Below, piece by piece: positions 15,856 through 23,648 of a DNA stretch of 64,000 nt. Source of the DNA: JABWCK01 sp043822385 (GTDB lineage Archaea > Micrarchaeota > Micrarchaeia > Norongarragalinales > Norongarragalinaceae). Made by a program: the position numbers and the translations under genes. Position 1 is the first letter of the stretch, and each line of letters opens with the position of its first letter. Location of the stretch: the NCBI GenBank assembly GCA_043822385.1, contig JBDRBT010000015.1, forward strand, positions 3,460-67,459, given 5' to 3'. The notes under the pieces were generated by a model, which saw only the letters and a list, made by a program, of their open reading frames with translations, was not told where the DNA came from and ran no database searches.

Positions 15856-15905
15856 AACTATCATTAAAAATTAGTTTGTTTTATACTATCATAGGGTGAA
15901 ATGTT

Positions 15906-16397
15906 ATGGGTACTAAAGGAATTGAGATTGCTGGAAAAGAAGTTAATGCTTTAATTGAATTGTTGAATAAGGCGTTAGCTGACGAGTGGCTTGCTTACTA
16001 CCAGTACTGGGTTGGCGCGAAAGTAGTTAAGGGTCCAATGAGGCCTGAAGTGCAAGCAGAGTTAATCGAGCACGCTAATGAAGAATTGCAGCACGCTAAC
16101 TTGCTTGCTGATCGTATTATTCAATTAGGTGGAACACCTTTATTGAATCCTAAAGTTTTTTCTGAAAAAGGCAATTGTGGTTATGAAGAACCGAAAGATC
16201 CTTTCGTGGGAAAGATTCTGGAACAAAACATTAAGGGTGAACAATGCGCTATTCAAGTGTATAGTGATATTCTCCAGAAGTTGAAGGGTTCTAGCGACGT
16301 TATTTCTTTCAACATGATTAGGAAAATCATGGAGGATGAAGTAAAACACGAGCAAGACTTAGAAGACTTGAAGGAAGACTTAGCTTTATTGAAGTAA
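15906..16397 (+). CDS. Ferritin-like protein (Dps/bacterioferritin type)
   Basis: 163 aa four-helix bundle. Iron ligands fit the di-iron pattern: LADEWLAYYQYW (helix A Glu), EHANEELQHANLLADRI (helix B Glu-x2-His), IKGEQCAIQVYSDIL (helix C Glu) and MEDEVKHEQDLEDL (helix D Glu-x2-His). Members store iron or protect from peroxide. SD-like GGGTG precedes the ATG. Together with the VIT-like transporter it suggests managed iron. It is transcribed separately from the DUF3850 gene by a 50-base AT-rich gap. Confidence 0.87.
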   Translation: MGTKGIEIAGKEVNALIELLNKALADEWLAYYQYWVGAKVVKGPMRPEVQAELIEHANEELQHANLLADRIIQLGGTPLLNPKVFSEKGNCGYEEPKDPFVGKILEQNIKGEQCAIQVYSDILQKLKGSSDVISFNMIRKIMEDEVKHEQDLEDLKEDLALLK

Positions 16398-16403
16398 CTT
16401 TCT

Positions 16404-16667
16404 TTATTTTTTAAAGTGTTTCAACCAGATTTTCTTGAAGAAAGGTAGTGATAAAGTTGATATTACGAATGCTAGTGCTGGAACTATGGCGTTAATTGAG
16501 GGGTTAGGTAGGTTCATTGCGTAAAAGTAGATTGTTATTGCCGCGTAAGTTAATATGAAAATAACTATTTTTCTAGCCCAGCTGGTTTCCCATCCTTTCT
16601 CGTTTTCAACTCGCGCGTTTCGCGCTTGAATTTGTTTTACTATTTTTTCTAATTCCTTAATATTCAT
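16404..16667 (-). CDS. Small two-helix membrane protein, 87 aa
   Basis: Not recognised by function. A charged N-terminal helix (NIKELEKIVKQIQARNARVE) is followed by KGWETSWARKIVIFILTYAAI, a polar turn (LPNPSINAIVPAL) and a second helix, ending in a basic tail. Similar short archaeal proteins with a coiled N-terminus and two membrane helices exist. Its ATG lies 4 bases after the MetRS-beta stop, so they share a transcript. Confidence 0.7.
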   Translation of the reverse strand: MNIKELEKIVKQIQARNARVENEKGWETSWARKIVIFILTYAAITIYFYAMNLPNPSINAIVPALAFVISTLSLPFFKKIWLKHFKK

Positions 16668-16671
16668 TTAA

Positions 16672-17004
16672 TCAACTTATTTTGCTTCCTTCTTTTATTT
16701 CTTTTTCTGGCGTTAATAAAACAACTTGCGAATCGTCTTCAGTGCTTGCGGCTAAGAGCATGCCGTTGCTTTCGATTCCCTTGATTTTTCTCGGCGCTAA
16801 ATTCGCGATTACAATAACTTGTTTTCCTAGTAATTCATCTAAAGCATAGTAGTCTGCTATTCCTGCGCATAAGGTTCGTTCTTCATCTCCTAGTGAAACT
16901 AGTAATTTCAATAAGCGAGTTGTGCCTTCAACGCGTTCTACTTCGAGTATTTTCCCAACTCGCAAGTCGAGTTTAGTAAAGTCCTCGTAAGTAATTTCCG
17001 TCAT
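16672..17004 (-). CDS. Methionyl-tRNA synthetase beta subunit / tRNA-binding protein
   Basis: 110 aa OB fold of the Trbp111/EMAP II family: ITYEDFTKLDLRVGKILEVERVEG, LLKLLVSLGDEERTLCAGIADYY, KQVIVIANLAPRKIKGIESNGMLLAAS. This matches the C-terminal tRNA-binding domain of MetRS, which in many archaea is a separate chain that binds tRNA as a dimer. It lies between the HTH gene (11 bases) and a small membrane protein gene (4 bases). Confidence 0.92.
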   Translation of the reverse strand: MTEITYEDFTKLDLRVGKILEVERVEGTTRLLKLLVSLGDEERTLCAGIADYYALDELLGKQVIVIANLAPRKIKGIESNGMLLAASTEDDSQVVLLTPEKEIKEGSKIS

Positions 17005-17015
17005 TTAATCCCTCT

Positions 17016-17906
17016 TTACTCTAGTATTTCTACTGCGTCAACTATCCCGTCACCGTCTTCATCAAATCCTTGCACTACTTTAGCGAACACGCTGGAATCA
17101 AACGCGTTTCCTTTTTCTAATTCCACTCTGTTTTTGTATACTGCCATTGTGGCTACGCGAGTGGCTGCGTGGTTGCTGCCTGCTATTACGAGGATTCTTT
17201 TTTCTTTATTGAATGGGTTTTCAATGCTTTCAATAAATCCAATGTTTTCTGAGTACGTTTTTTTCGATAGTTTCGAGTAAACATCAAAGCGTTTAGTAAA
17301 GTGAATTGGTAAGAAATCGTTTATTTGTTCTGCTAGAGTGTTTACTTTCAAACCGCCTAAAACAATCAAGTTTTCTTTCTTGTTTTTTTCTTTTAGTTCG
17401 GTGTCAAGCAAGTACAAGGGGTGGATGAATGAGCAGTACTGTCCTAAGTACGCGCTTAATTCTAAAGCAGAGAATTCAGAGCCTCGCGAACGGTACTTGC
17501 CGTGTGGTTCTGGTGAGCCTATCACGAAAAAACCGTCGAAACGGCTTTTTTTAATGAATGGTTTCAGGAAAGATGGCGCTAAAGCGGTTTTAGGTCGGTA
17601 CGTATTCCAGTTTTTTTTGATTATTACTGCTAAAGCGTCGGTAGTGCACTCGAATTTCTTGGCTAGAGCGCCTTGTTTTTCTTCAACTCCCGTTTGTTGA
17701 ATTAAGCCGTGTTGCTTCAATAACTTCATGTGGTAGTAAACAGTCTGGTCGTGCATTTTGAGTTCGCGCGCTAGGTCTGCAGAATGCATTGGTTCTCTTG
17801 CTAGTACTGCCAGTATCTTTAATCGGTCTTGGGATAGAATGGACAAGTCGCTTTCGCTGACTTCAATTGCATCCAGCGATTTGTCTTCTTGAACGATTTT
17901 AATCAT
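17016..17906 (-). CDS. HTH regulator fused to an S-layer-C-like domain
   Basis: 296 aa. Residues 22-90 are a winged helix of ArsR type (LSQDRLKILAVLAREPMHSA, TVYYHMKLLKQHGLIQQTG). From about residue 110 the protein resembles the C-terminal domain of archaeal S-layer proteins: NLIVLGGLKVNTLAEQINDFL, an ENPFNKEKRILVIAGSNHAAT strand and a final GFDEDGDGIVDAVEILE with a calcium-loop-like DEDGDG. It has no signal peptide, so it acts inside the cell. It is divergent from glmS across a palindrome, which it may bind; that is inference. Confidence 0.72.
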   Translation of the reverse strand: MIKIVQEDKSLDAIEVSESDLSILSQDRLKILAVLAREPMHSADLARELKMHDQTVYYHMKLLKQHGLIQQTGVEEKQGALAKKFECTTDALAVIIKKNWNTYRPKTALAPSFLKPFIKKSRFDGFFVIGSPEPHGKYRSRGSEFSALELSAYLGQYCSFIHPLYLLDTELKEKNKKENLIVLGGLKVNTLAEQINDFLPIHFTKRFDVYSKLSKKTYSENIGFIESIENPFNKEKRILVIAGSNHAATRVATMAVYKNRVELEKGNAFDSSVFAKVVQGFDEDGDGIVDAVEILE

Positions 17907-17982
17907 TTTAGTAATATTATTACGAATTTTTTTATAAACTTATTGTTTATTTGTTGTCTTTATCAAAAAATGTTGTTTGGAG

Positions 17983-18018
17983 TATTTAAACGCGCGTCTA
18001 GTTGATTACTAAGTAATC
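17983..18018 (+). promoter_or_regulatory. glmS promoter with palindromic operator-like site
   Basis: TATTTAAA at 17983-17990 is a good TATA box. The 15-base palindrome GATTAC-TAA-GTAATC (18004-18018) sits where transcription would start, about 25 bases downstream. A repressor bound there would block initiation. The nearest candidate is the divergent HTH protein. Confidence 0.5.
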
Positions 18019-18044
18019 TTTCTCACGCGACCACTTTGAGACAA

Positions 18045-18078
18045 AAGGGCGGAAAACCGCCTTTGTTTTTATTTTTTT
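18045..18078 (+). terminator. Hairpin plus U-tract in the glmS leader (attenuator-like)
   Basis: An 8-bp stem AAGGGCGG/CCGCCTTT with an AAAA loop (18045-18064) is followed by GTTTTTATTTTTTTA. It looks like an intrinsic terminator placed inside the 5' leader, about 20 bases before the glmS start codon, rather than after a gene. It could end a short leader RNA or act as an attenuator. Confidence 0.45.
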
Positions 18079-18095
18079 ATTAGGGGGTTTCATCT

Positions 18096-19838
18096 TTGTG
18101 CGGAATAATTGGGTACGTTGGTTTTAGGCAAGCGTCGCCTTTGTTGATTAATGGATTGAAAAAGCTAGATTACCGGGGTTATGATTCTGCTGGCTTAGCT
18201 GTTTTTGAAAACGTGCTAGTAATTAAGAAGCAAACTGGTTTTGTTGATGCGCTTGGTGACTGCAATTTTCCAGGCACCGTGGGAATTGCTCACACGCGTT
18301 GGGCTACTCACGGTTGTGTTTCGCAAGCGAATGCGCATCCTCACTCGTCTGGAAAAATAGTGATTGTTCACAACGGAATTATTTCTAATTACGCGTTTTT
18401 GAAAAAAAAGCTAGTTGGCGAGGGATTCGTTTTTTCTTCAGAAACTGATTCTGAAGTAATCGCTCACTTGATTGATTCTAAAGCAGGTAGTTTGCTTGAA
18501 GCAGTCAAGCAAACTGTTTCAGAACTAGAAGGTAGTTTTGCTTTCCTTGCTTTCTCGCAGTCAGAACCAAATGTGGTTGTTGGCGCTAGGAAAGATAGTC
18601 CATTGATTGTTGGCGTTAACGAGGGAGAGTGTTTTTTAGCTAGTGATGCCACGCCTTTAGCTGGGTTAGTTGAAAAAGTTTTTTACTTGAATGACTGTGA
18701 AATCGTTGTTGCAGGCAAGGGAACCACTAGTTTTTACGATTTTTCCGGTAAGGAATTAAAGACGGAGCCTGTTTTTTTGTCTTTAAGCGAGGAAAGTGTT
18801 TCTTTGAATGGTTATTCTCACTTTATGTTAAAGGAAATACTTGAGCAGCCGGCTTCTATTCGAAGGACTTTAATGCAGGATGAAGAAAAACTAAAAGAAA
18901 TTTCTAACTTAATAAAAAACAGCGAGAGCGTTTTCTTGGTTGCTTGTGGCACTTCTTTCCACTCGTGTTTATTTGCTAAAAAATTGTTTTTTGAGGCTGG
19001 AAAGCACGTTGAAGTAGTGCTTGGTTCTGAGTTTGATTTTATTGCTGAAAAAATTACTGAAAACGCGTTAGTTATTGGCGTTTCTCAAAGCGGGGAAACT
19101 GCAGACGTGTTAATGCCTTTAAAGAAAGCTAAAGCCGGGGGCGCTAGAATACTTGCGTTAGTTAATGTTGTGGGTTCTAGTTTAGCTCGGTTGGCGGATG
19201 CATCGCTTTACTTTAATTGCGGGCCTGAATTGAGTGTTGCTTCAACTAAAGTGTTTTCAAGCCAGTTGGCTTTATTTTACTTGCTTGTAGGTAGCATGAA
19301 GAACGAGTTTGTTGAAGCGCGAAGTGATTTAGAGGAAACTAGTTTTTTGATTGAAGAGAATATTGATTACTGGAATGAAGAAACTAAGTGTTTAGCTGGG
19401 CTTATTTACGAAAAAAGCGATGTTTATTTTATTGGCAGGGGTTTGAATTATCCAATTGCTTTAGAAGGGGCTTTGAAGTTGAAGGAAGTGTCTTACGCGC
19501 ACGCTGAAGGAATGCCTGCTGGAGAATTAAAACACGGGACTCTTGCTTTGGTTAGTTCTGGAACGCCGGTTGTATTATTGAATGTGCAAGATGATTCTTT
19601 TATTGATTCTCTTGCTAATGGTTTAGAAACAAAAGCCAGGGGAGCTTTTTTGATTGGTTTGAGTGAAGTTGAGTCTGAAGATTACGATTTCTTCATTAAG
19701 TTGCCTGAAACGAAAAAGAATCTAAAGCCCTTGTTGGAGATACTTCCTTTGCAATTGCTTGCGTTTCATTCAGCAGTTTTGCGTGGTTGTAATCCTGACA
19801 AACCCCGGAATTTAGCTAAGAGTTGTACGGTGAAGTGA
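18096..19838 (+). CDS. glmS: Glutamine-fructose-6-phosphate aminotransferase
   Basis: 580 aa. Makes glucosamine-6-phosphate from fructose-6-phosphate and glutamine, the first step to UDP-GlcNAc. After the TTG initiator comes CGIIGYVG with the nucleophilic Cys, then KKLDYRGYDSAGLAV and HTRWATHG of the Ntn glutaminase domain (1-215). Two SIS domains follow (CGTSFHS, SQSGETADVL) and the end DKPRNLAKSCTVK is canonical. It is first gene of glmS-glmU-Nudix-like-glmM, with 4 bases to glmU. The leader holds a palindrome and a hairpin with a U-tract. Confidence 0.96.
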   Translation: MCGIIGYVGFRQASPLLINGLKKLDYRGYDSAGLAVFENVLVIKKQTGFVDALGDCNFPGTVGIAHTRWATHGCVSQANAHPHSSGKIVIVHNGIISNYAFLKKKLVGEGFVFSSETDSEVIAHLIDSKAGSLLEAVKQTVSELEGSFAFLAFSQSEPNVVVGARKDSPLIVGVNEGECFLASDATPLAGLVEKVFYLNDCEIVVAGKGTTSFYDFSGKELKTEPVFLSLSEESVSLNGYSHFMLKEILEQPASIRRTLMQDEEKLKEISNLIKNSESVFLVACGTSFHSCLFAKKLFFEAGKHVEVVLGSEFDFIAEKITENALVIGVSQSGETADVLMPLKKAKAGGARILALVNVVGSSLARLADASLYFNCGPELSVASTKVFSSQLALFYLLVGSMKNEFVEARSDLEETSFLIEENIDYWNEETKCLAGLIYEKSDVYFIGRGLNYPIALEGALKLKEVSYAHAEGMPAGELKHGTLALVSSGTPVVLLNVQDDSFIDSLANGLETKARGAFLIGLSEVESEDYDFFIKLPETKKNLKPLLEILPLQLLAFHSAVLRGCNPDKPRNLAKSCTVK

Positions 19839-19842
19839 AAAA

Positions 19843-21066
19843 ATGGATTTAGTTATTTTAGCTGCAGGTAAAGGAAAAAGGCTTTGGCCTATTACTAATC
19901 ATTACCCTAAAACCATGCTTAGGCTTTTAGAGAAACCTTTGTTGGAGTGGATTATTGCGCCTTTGTTTGATGGCGTGAACAAGGTTATTGTTGTTGTTGG
20001 CGTTCACAAAGAGAAAATAATTGATTATTTTAAGGAAACGCGTTTTGCTGAAAAAATGGTTTTCGTTGAAGACAAGGAATTAAAGGGAACTGGGAGTGCA
20101 TTACTGCAAGCGAAAGAGTTTGTTTCGAGCGACTTTTTTGTTGTTAACGGAGATAACTTTTTTGATCCTAAACTATTACAGAGTTTACCTGAGGAAGCGA
20201 GTAAGGGTTTTTTTGTTGCTGGAAAGAAGGCTAGTGACGTGACTGGTTTTGGCGCGTTAGTGTTGAAGGGTTCGAGGATTGAGCGGATTGCTGAAAAAAC
20301 CGAGTCTGGCCCTGGATTGATTAATACTAACTTGTCTTTCTTGCCTAAGTCTTTCTTTTCCTTGCTTGAAGAAACCAAGTTGTCTCCACGGGGAGAATAT
20401 GAATTGACTTGTGCTTTGAATTCTTTCGCTGAAAAAAATGAGTTGCGGGCTTTAGTTTTGGAAGATTACTGGAATGACGTTGGTTTTTATTGGAATTACT
20501 TGGATGCTAATGCTTTTGCTTTGGAAAACTTGCTTGAAGAAGCGGTTTTAGGTGAAGTAGAGGAAGGGGTTGTGGTTAAGGGTAGTGTTTTTGTTGGTGA
20601 GGGCAGTGTTGTGAAGGCGCCTTGCAGGATTGAAGGGCCAGTGTTTATTGGAAAGAATTGTGTTGTAGGGCCTCATGCTTTCTTGCGTGCTCATGCTTAT
20701 GTTGAAGACTGTTGTCACATTGGTTCTACTGAAGTAAAAGATAGCATTGTAATGCGTAACACTAACGCTGCTCACTTTAGTTATATTGGGGATTCAGTTG
20801 TTTGCGAGGAAGTTAATTTCGGCGCTGGAGCAAAGATTGCTAACCTGCGTTTTGATGAAAAGAGTGTTTTAGTTACTGTTGACGAAAAAACTTACGATAC
20901 CGGTAGGGTGAAGTTGGGCGCGGTTGTTGGTGCTAATACGAAGCTTGGTATTGACGTGTTTGTTTCTCCGGGGAAAATAATTGGTAGCGACTGCAGAATT
21001 TACCCTAACGTGGTTGTTAAAGAAAACGTTCTTGACAACACTAAATTAAGGGGAGATTTTGTTTGA
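19843..21066 (+). CDS. glmU: Bifunctional sugar-1-phosphate nucleotidylyltransferase/acetyltransferase (GlmU-type)
   Basis: 407 aa. Nucleotidyltransferase domain (1-225): LAAGKGKRLWPITNHYPKTML, LKGTGSALLQA, FVVNGDNFFD, and YWNDVGFYWNY. Left-handed beta-helix from about 240 (VFVGEGSVVKAPCRIEGPVFIGK) with TNAAHFSYIGDSVV. The arrangement matches Sulfolobus ST0452-type enzymes, which acetylate glucosamine-1-phosphate and make UDP-GlcNAc. It lies 4 bases after glmS and overlaps the Nudix-like gene by 4 bases. Confidence 0.92.
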   Translation: MDLVILAAGKGKRLWPITNHYPKTMLRLLEKPLLEWIIAPLFDGVNKVIVVVGVHKEKIIDYFKETRFAEKMVFVEDKELKGTGSALLQAKEFVSSDFFVVNGDNFFDPKLLQSLPEEASKGFFVAGKKASDVTGFGALVLKGSRIERIAEKTESGPGLINTNLSFLPKSFFSLLEETKLSPRGEYELTCALNSFAEKNELRALVLEDYWNDVGFYWNYLDANAFALENLLEEAVLGEVEEGVVVKGSVFVGEGSVVKAPCRIEGPVFIGKNCVVGPHAFLRAHAYVEDCCHIGSTEVKDSIVMRNTNAAHFSYIGDSVVCEEVNFGAGAKIANLRFDEKSVLVTVDEKTYDTGRVKLGAVVGANTKLGIDVFVSPGKIIGSDCRIYPNVVVKENVLDNTKLRGDFV

Positions 21067-21383
21067 TCGAGTTTCTTTGTTTGTTTATTGTTAGTGATAA
21101 CCAAGTTTTAGCTCAAAAACAAAACGAAAATTTAATACTTCCTTCTAAACGCGTTGTTGAAGGCGAGCCTTTAGAGCGTGCTTTAAAGAATTTTTCCGAG
21201 TCGCTTGGCTTGAAGTTAATTAGTTTCAAGAAGATTCATGAGTATTCGGTTGATGGTGCTAGAATGAATTACTTTATGATTAAAACCGAGGGAGAAGGGG
21301 AAGGCGTTTGGTTATCTAAGCCGGATTCAAACTTGCTTTCTTTGCAACAAGAGCGGGAATTAGTTAATTACTTTTTGCGGTGA
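21063..21383 (+). CDS. Degenerate Nudix-like protein, 106 aa
   Basis: The order of elements follows a Nudix fold: FIVSDNQVLAQKQNENLILP, then VVEGEPLERALKNFSESLGL in the place of the Nudix box, then a strand YSVDGARMNYFMIKTEGEG. The box should read Gx5Ex7REUxEExGU; here the Arg-Glu and one of the paired Glu residues are replaced (KN-F-SES), so catalysis is unlikely. It is a short, inactive-looking relative. It overlaps glmU by 4 bases and is 7 bases from glmM, so it is made with the amino-sugar enzymes and may bind a nucleotide sugar. Role not known. Confidence 0.6.
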   Translation: MIEFLCLFIVSDNQVLAQKQNENLILPSKRVVEGEPLERALKNFSESLGLKLISFKKIHEYSVDGARMNYFMIKTEGEGEGVWLSKPDSNLLSLQQERELVNYFLR

Positions 21384-21390
21384 ATTTTTT

Positions 21391-22596
21391 TTGTTTAGGG
21401 CTTACGACGTGCGTGGAAAATACGGTTCGGTAGTGACTAAAGACAATTTTTTCAAGCTGGGTAAAGCTTTGAATGAGTTTTCTAGTGAACTTGTTTTAGG
21501 AATGGATTGCAGGGAGCACAATTCTTTGCTTGCTGGCGCGTTAGCAAGTGGTTTTGATGGTGAGGAAACGTTTTTGGGTGTGAGTCCTACGCCTGCAACG
21601 TGTTTTCTTTCTGAGAAGTTAGGTGTTTGTGTTACTGCTTCTCATAATCCGGTTGGTGATGCTGGAGCTAAAATGTTTTTAGAAAAAAAGCCTTTTTTCG
21701 AGGAGCAAATGTTTTCTTTGAACGCTAAGTATAGTGCTGAAAAAGCGCGTTCTTTTAAGGGTGTTGAGTTAGTGCAAAAAGACTTGCTTGATGAGTATGT
21801 TTATGCGTTGCCTTCTTGCGAAGCTGGTGTTTTTGATTTAGCTGGCGGTGCAGTTACTTCTTTAAAGCGTGTTTTTCCGCGAACTATTTTTTCCGAACCT
21901 GACGCTAGGTTCGAAAAGCACTCTCCTGAACCTACTAAAGCGGCGTTGAGTGAATTAATTGCTCTTTCAAAACGCGAGAATTGTCTTGGTTTTGCTTTCG
22001 ATGGCGATGGAGATAGGTTGTCAGTAGTTGATTCCGGCGAGTTTGTTTTGCCTAGTGTTTTAGTTGCTTTTATTGCAAAGAATTTCTTGAAGAAGAACGA
22101 CGGAATTGTTTTAACTATTGATTTTCCGGAGGAATTGTTTTCTTTACTGCGTGATTCAGGGTTTAAAGTGTTTGAATCGCGTGTTGGTGACGTGTTTGTT
22201 TTAGAAAAGGCGTTGAAAGAAAAAGCAGTGTTTTCTGCTGAGGTTGGGGGGCATTATTCCTTCCTTGATTTCATGCCTCATTCTGATGGCGTGTATGCGG
22301 CTAGCTTGCTTTCAAGAGTGAAGCCAGGAAGTATTGCTTCTTGCGTTGAATTCAAGCGTTTTACGTTGTATGATGCTTTTCCTGGCTTGTTTGACTTGAC
22401 TGCTTTCAAAGAGAGCGCGCTTGCTTTGAATCCTGTTGAAACTAGTTTTATTGACGGAGTTAAAGCCGTTTTCGAGGATTATTCTTTCCTTGTTAGGCAT
22501 TCGAATACTCAAGAAAAAACACGGGTAATGATTGAAGCTGAAACGCGAGAAAAAGCATTAAGCGTTTTAAAGCTAATAACGAGTTTTTTTGTTTGA
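21391..22596 (+). CDS. glmM: Phosphoglucosamine mutase-type phosphohexomutase
   Basis: 401 aa, shorter than most family members (about 450). FRAYDVRGKYGSVV is the N-terminus, CVTASHNPVGDAGAKMF carries the active-site serine, AFDGDGDRLSVVD is the metal loop, and SAEVGGHYSFLDFMPHSDGV the sugar-binding loop. The family interconverts sugar-6- and -1-phosphates; position after glmS-glmU points to glucosamine. TTG start at 21391 with GCGGTG upstream. The other mutase (44442-45767) belongs to a separate sugar cluster. Confidence 0.88.
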   Translation: MFRAYDVRGKYGSVVTKDNFFKLGKALNEFSSELVLGMDCREHNSLLAGALASGFDGEETFLGVSPTPATCFLSEKLGVCVTASHNPVGDAGAKMFLEKKPFFEEQMFSLNAKYSAEKARSFKGVELVQKDLLDEYVYALPSCEAGVFDLAGGAVTSLKRVFPRTIFSEPDARFEKHSPEPTKAALSELIALSKRENCLGFAFDGDGDRLSVVDSGEFVLPSVLVAFIAKNFLKKNDGIVLTIDFPEELFSLLRDSGFKVFESRVGDVFVLEKALKEKAVFSAEVGGHYSFLDFMPHSDGVYAASLLSRVKPGSIASCVEFKRFTLYDAFPGLFDLTAFKESALALNPVETSFIDGVKAVFEDYSFLVRHSNTQEKTRVMIEAETREKALSVLKLITSFFV

Positions 22597-22651
22597 TCCT
22601 GCTTGTTTTAAAACTCTCTTTTTCTAATTTTTGAAAGCGGGTGTTAAAATA

Positions 22652-23602
22652 ATGTTTTCTAGCAAGCGGTTTATTCGTGAAACAAGCAAGGAGTTAAAAA
22701 AATATAAAGGCAAGGCGATAATTGCTGTTTCAGGCGGTGTTGATTCTACTGTTGCTTGTGCTTTAGTTTACAAAGCGTTCAGGAATAGGTTGAAAGCGGT
22801 TTTTGTTGATACTGGCTTGTTAAGGAAAGGCGAGGTTCAGGAGGTAGTTTCTAAATTCAAGAAACTCAAAATGCGAGTTAAAGTAGTTGATGCTAAGAAA
22901 AAATTCTTGACTGCTTTGAAGGGAGTAACTGAACCTGAAAAAAAGAGAAAAATTATCGGCAAGGTTTTCATAGATATTTTCAATAAGGAAGCAAAGTCTT
23001 TTGGCGCTAAGTACTTAGTGCAAGGCACTATTGCGCCTGACTGGATTGAAAGCGGTTTCGGAATTAGGGATACTATAAAGAGTCACCACAACGTGGGTGG
23101 CTTGCCTAAGAGAATGAAGCTAGAATTAATAGAACCGTTGCGCGACTTGTACAAAGATGAAGTAAGGCGTATTGCGCGAGAGTTAAACGTGTTGTCTACT
23201 CACTTTTGGGCTCAACCGTTTCCTGGTCCTGGCTTGGCTATACGCATTTTAGGGGAAGTAACTCCTGAAAAATTGTTTTTATGCAAGGAATCTAACGCGA
23301 TTGTTTGTTCGGAAATTTTTTCTTCATTCAAGCGTAAAGAAATCAAGGCTCTGCCGTGGCAGTATTTTGCGGTAGTATTGAATTCAAAGAGCGTTGGCAT
23401 TCAAGGCGATGTTCGCGCTTACGGTTATACTGTGGCTATTCGAGCTGTTGAAGCTACGGATGGCTTGACTGCTTTGTACTCGCCGTTACCACAGAAACTA
23501 CTTCAAAAAATATCGATTCGCATTACTAACGAGTTGAAGAACGTTAATCGAATAGTTTACGACGTTACTCACAAGCCTCCAGCAAGCATCGAGTGGGAGT
23601 GA
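22652..23602 (+). CDS. guaAB: GMP synthase, ATP-pyrophosphatase subunit B
   Basis: 316 aa. Converts XMP to GMP using ammonia from the glutaminase chain. The PP-loop is IIAVSGGVDSTVACALVY; VFVDTGLLRKGE and FNKEAKSFGAKYLVQGTIAPDWIES follow; the C-terminal dimer part has VHNVGG-like HHNVGGLPKRMKLELIEPL and ends THKPPASIEWE. ATG at 22652 is preferred, as GCGGGTG lies 8 bases upstream. In archaea this chain is separate from the glutaminase, here encoded at 24653 with an unrelated HTH gene in between. Confidence 0.95.
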   Translation: MFSSKRFIRETSKELKKYKGKAIIAVSGGVDSTVACALVYKAFRNRLKAVFVDTGLLRKGEVQEVVSKFKKLKMRVKVVDAKKKFLTALKGVTEPEKKRKIIGKVFIDIFNKEAKSFGAKYLVQGTIAPDWIESGFGIRDTIKSHHNVGGLPKRMKLELIEPLRDLYKDEVRRIARELNVLSTHFWAQPFPGPGLAIRILGEVTPEKLFLCKESNAIVCSEIFSSFKRKEIKALPWQYFAVVLNSKSVGIQGDVRAYGYTVAIRAVEATDGLTALYSPLPQKLLQKISIRITNELKNVNRIVYDVTHKPPASIEWE

Positions 23603-23648
23603 TTTATATAAACTATTGTTTTTTTAGTTTGTCTTTTCATTTATTTTT

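Noticed and set aside
18001..18095. glmS ribozyme-like leader
   Set aside because: The stretch has hairpins but none of the glmS ribozyme core sequences, and it is much too short; only attenuator-like features remain.
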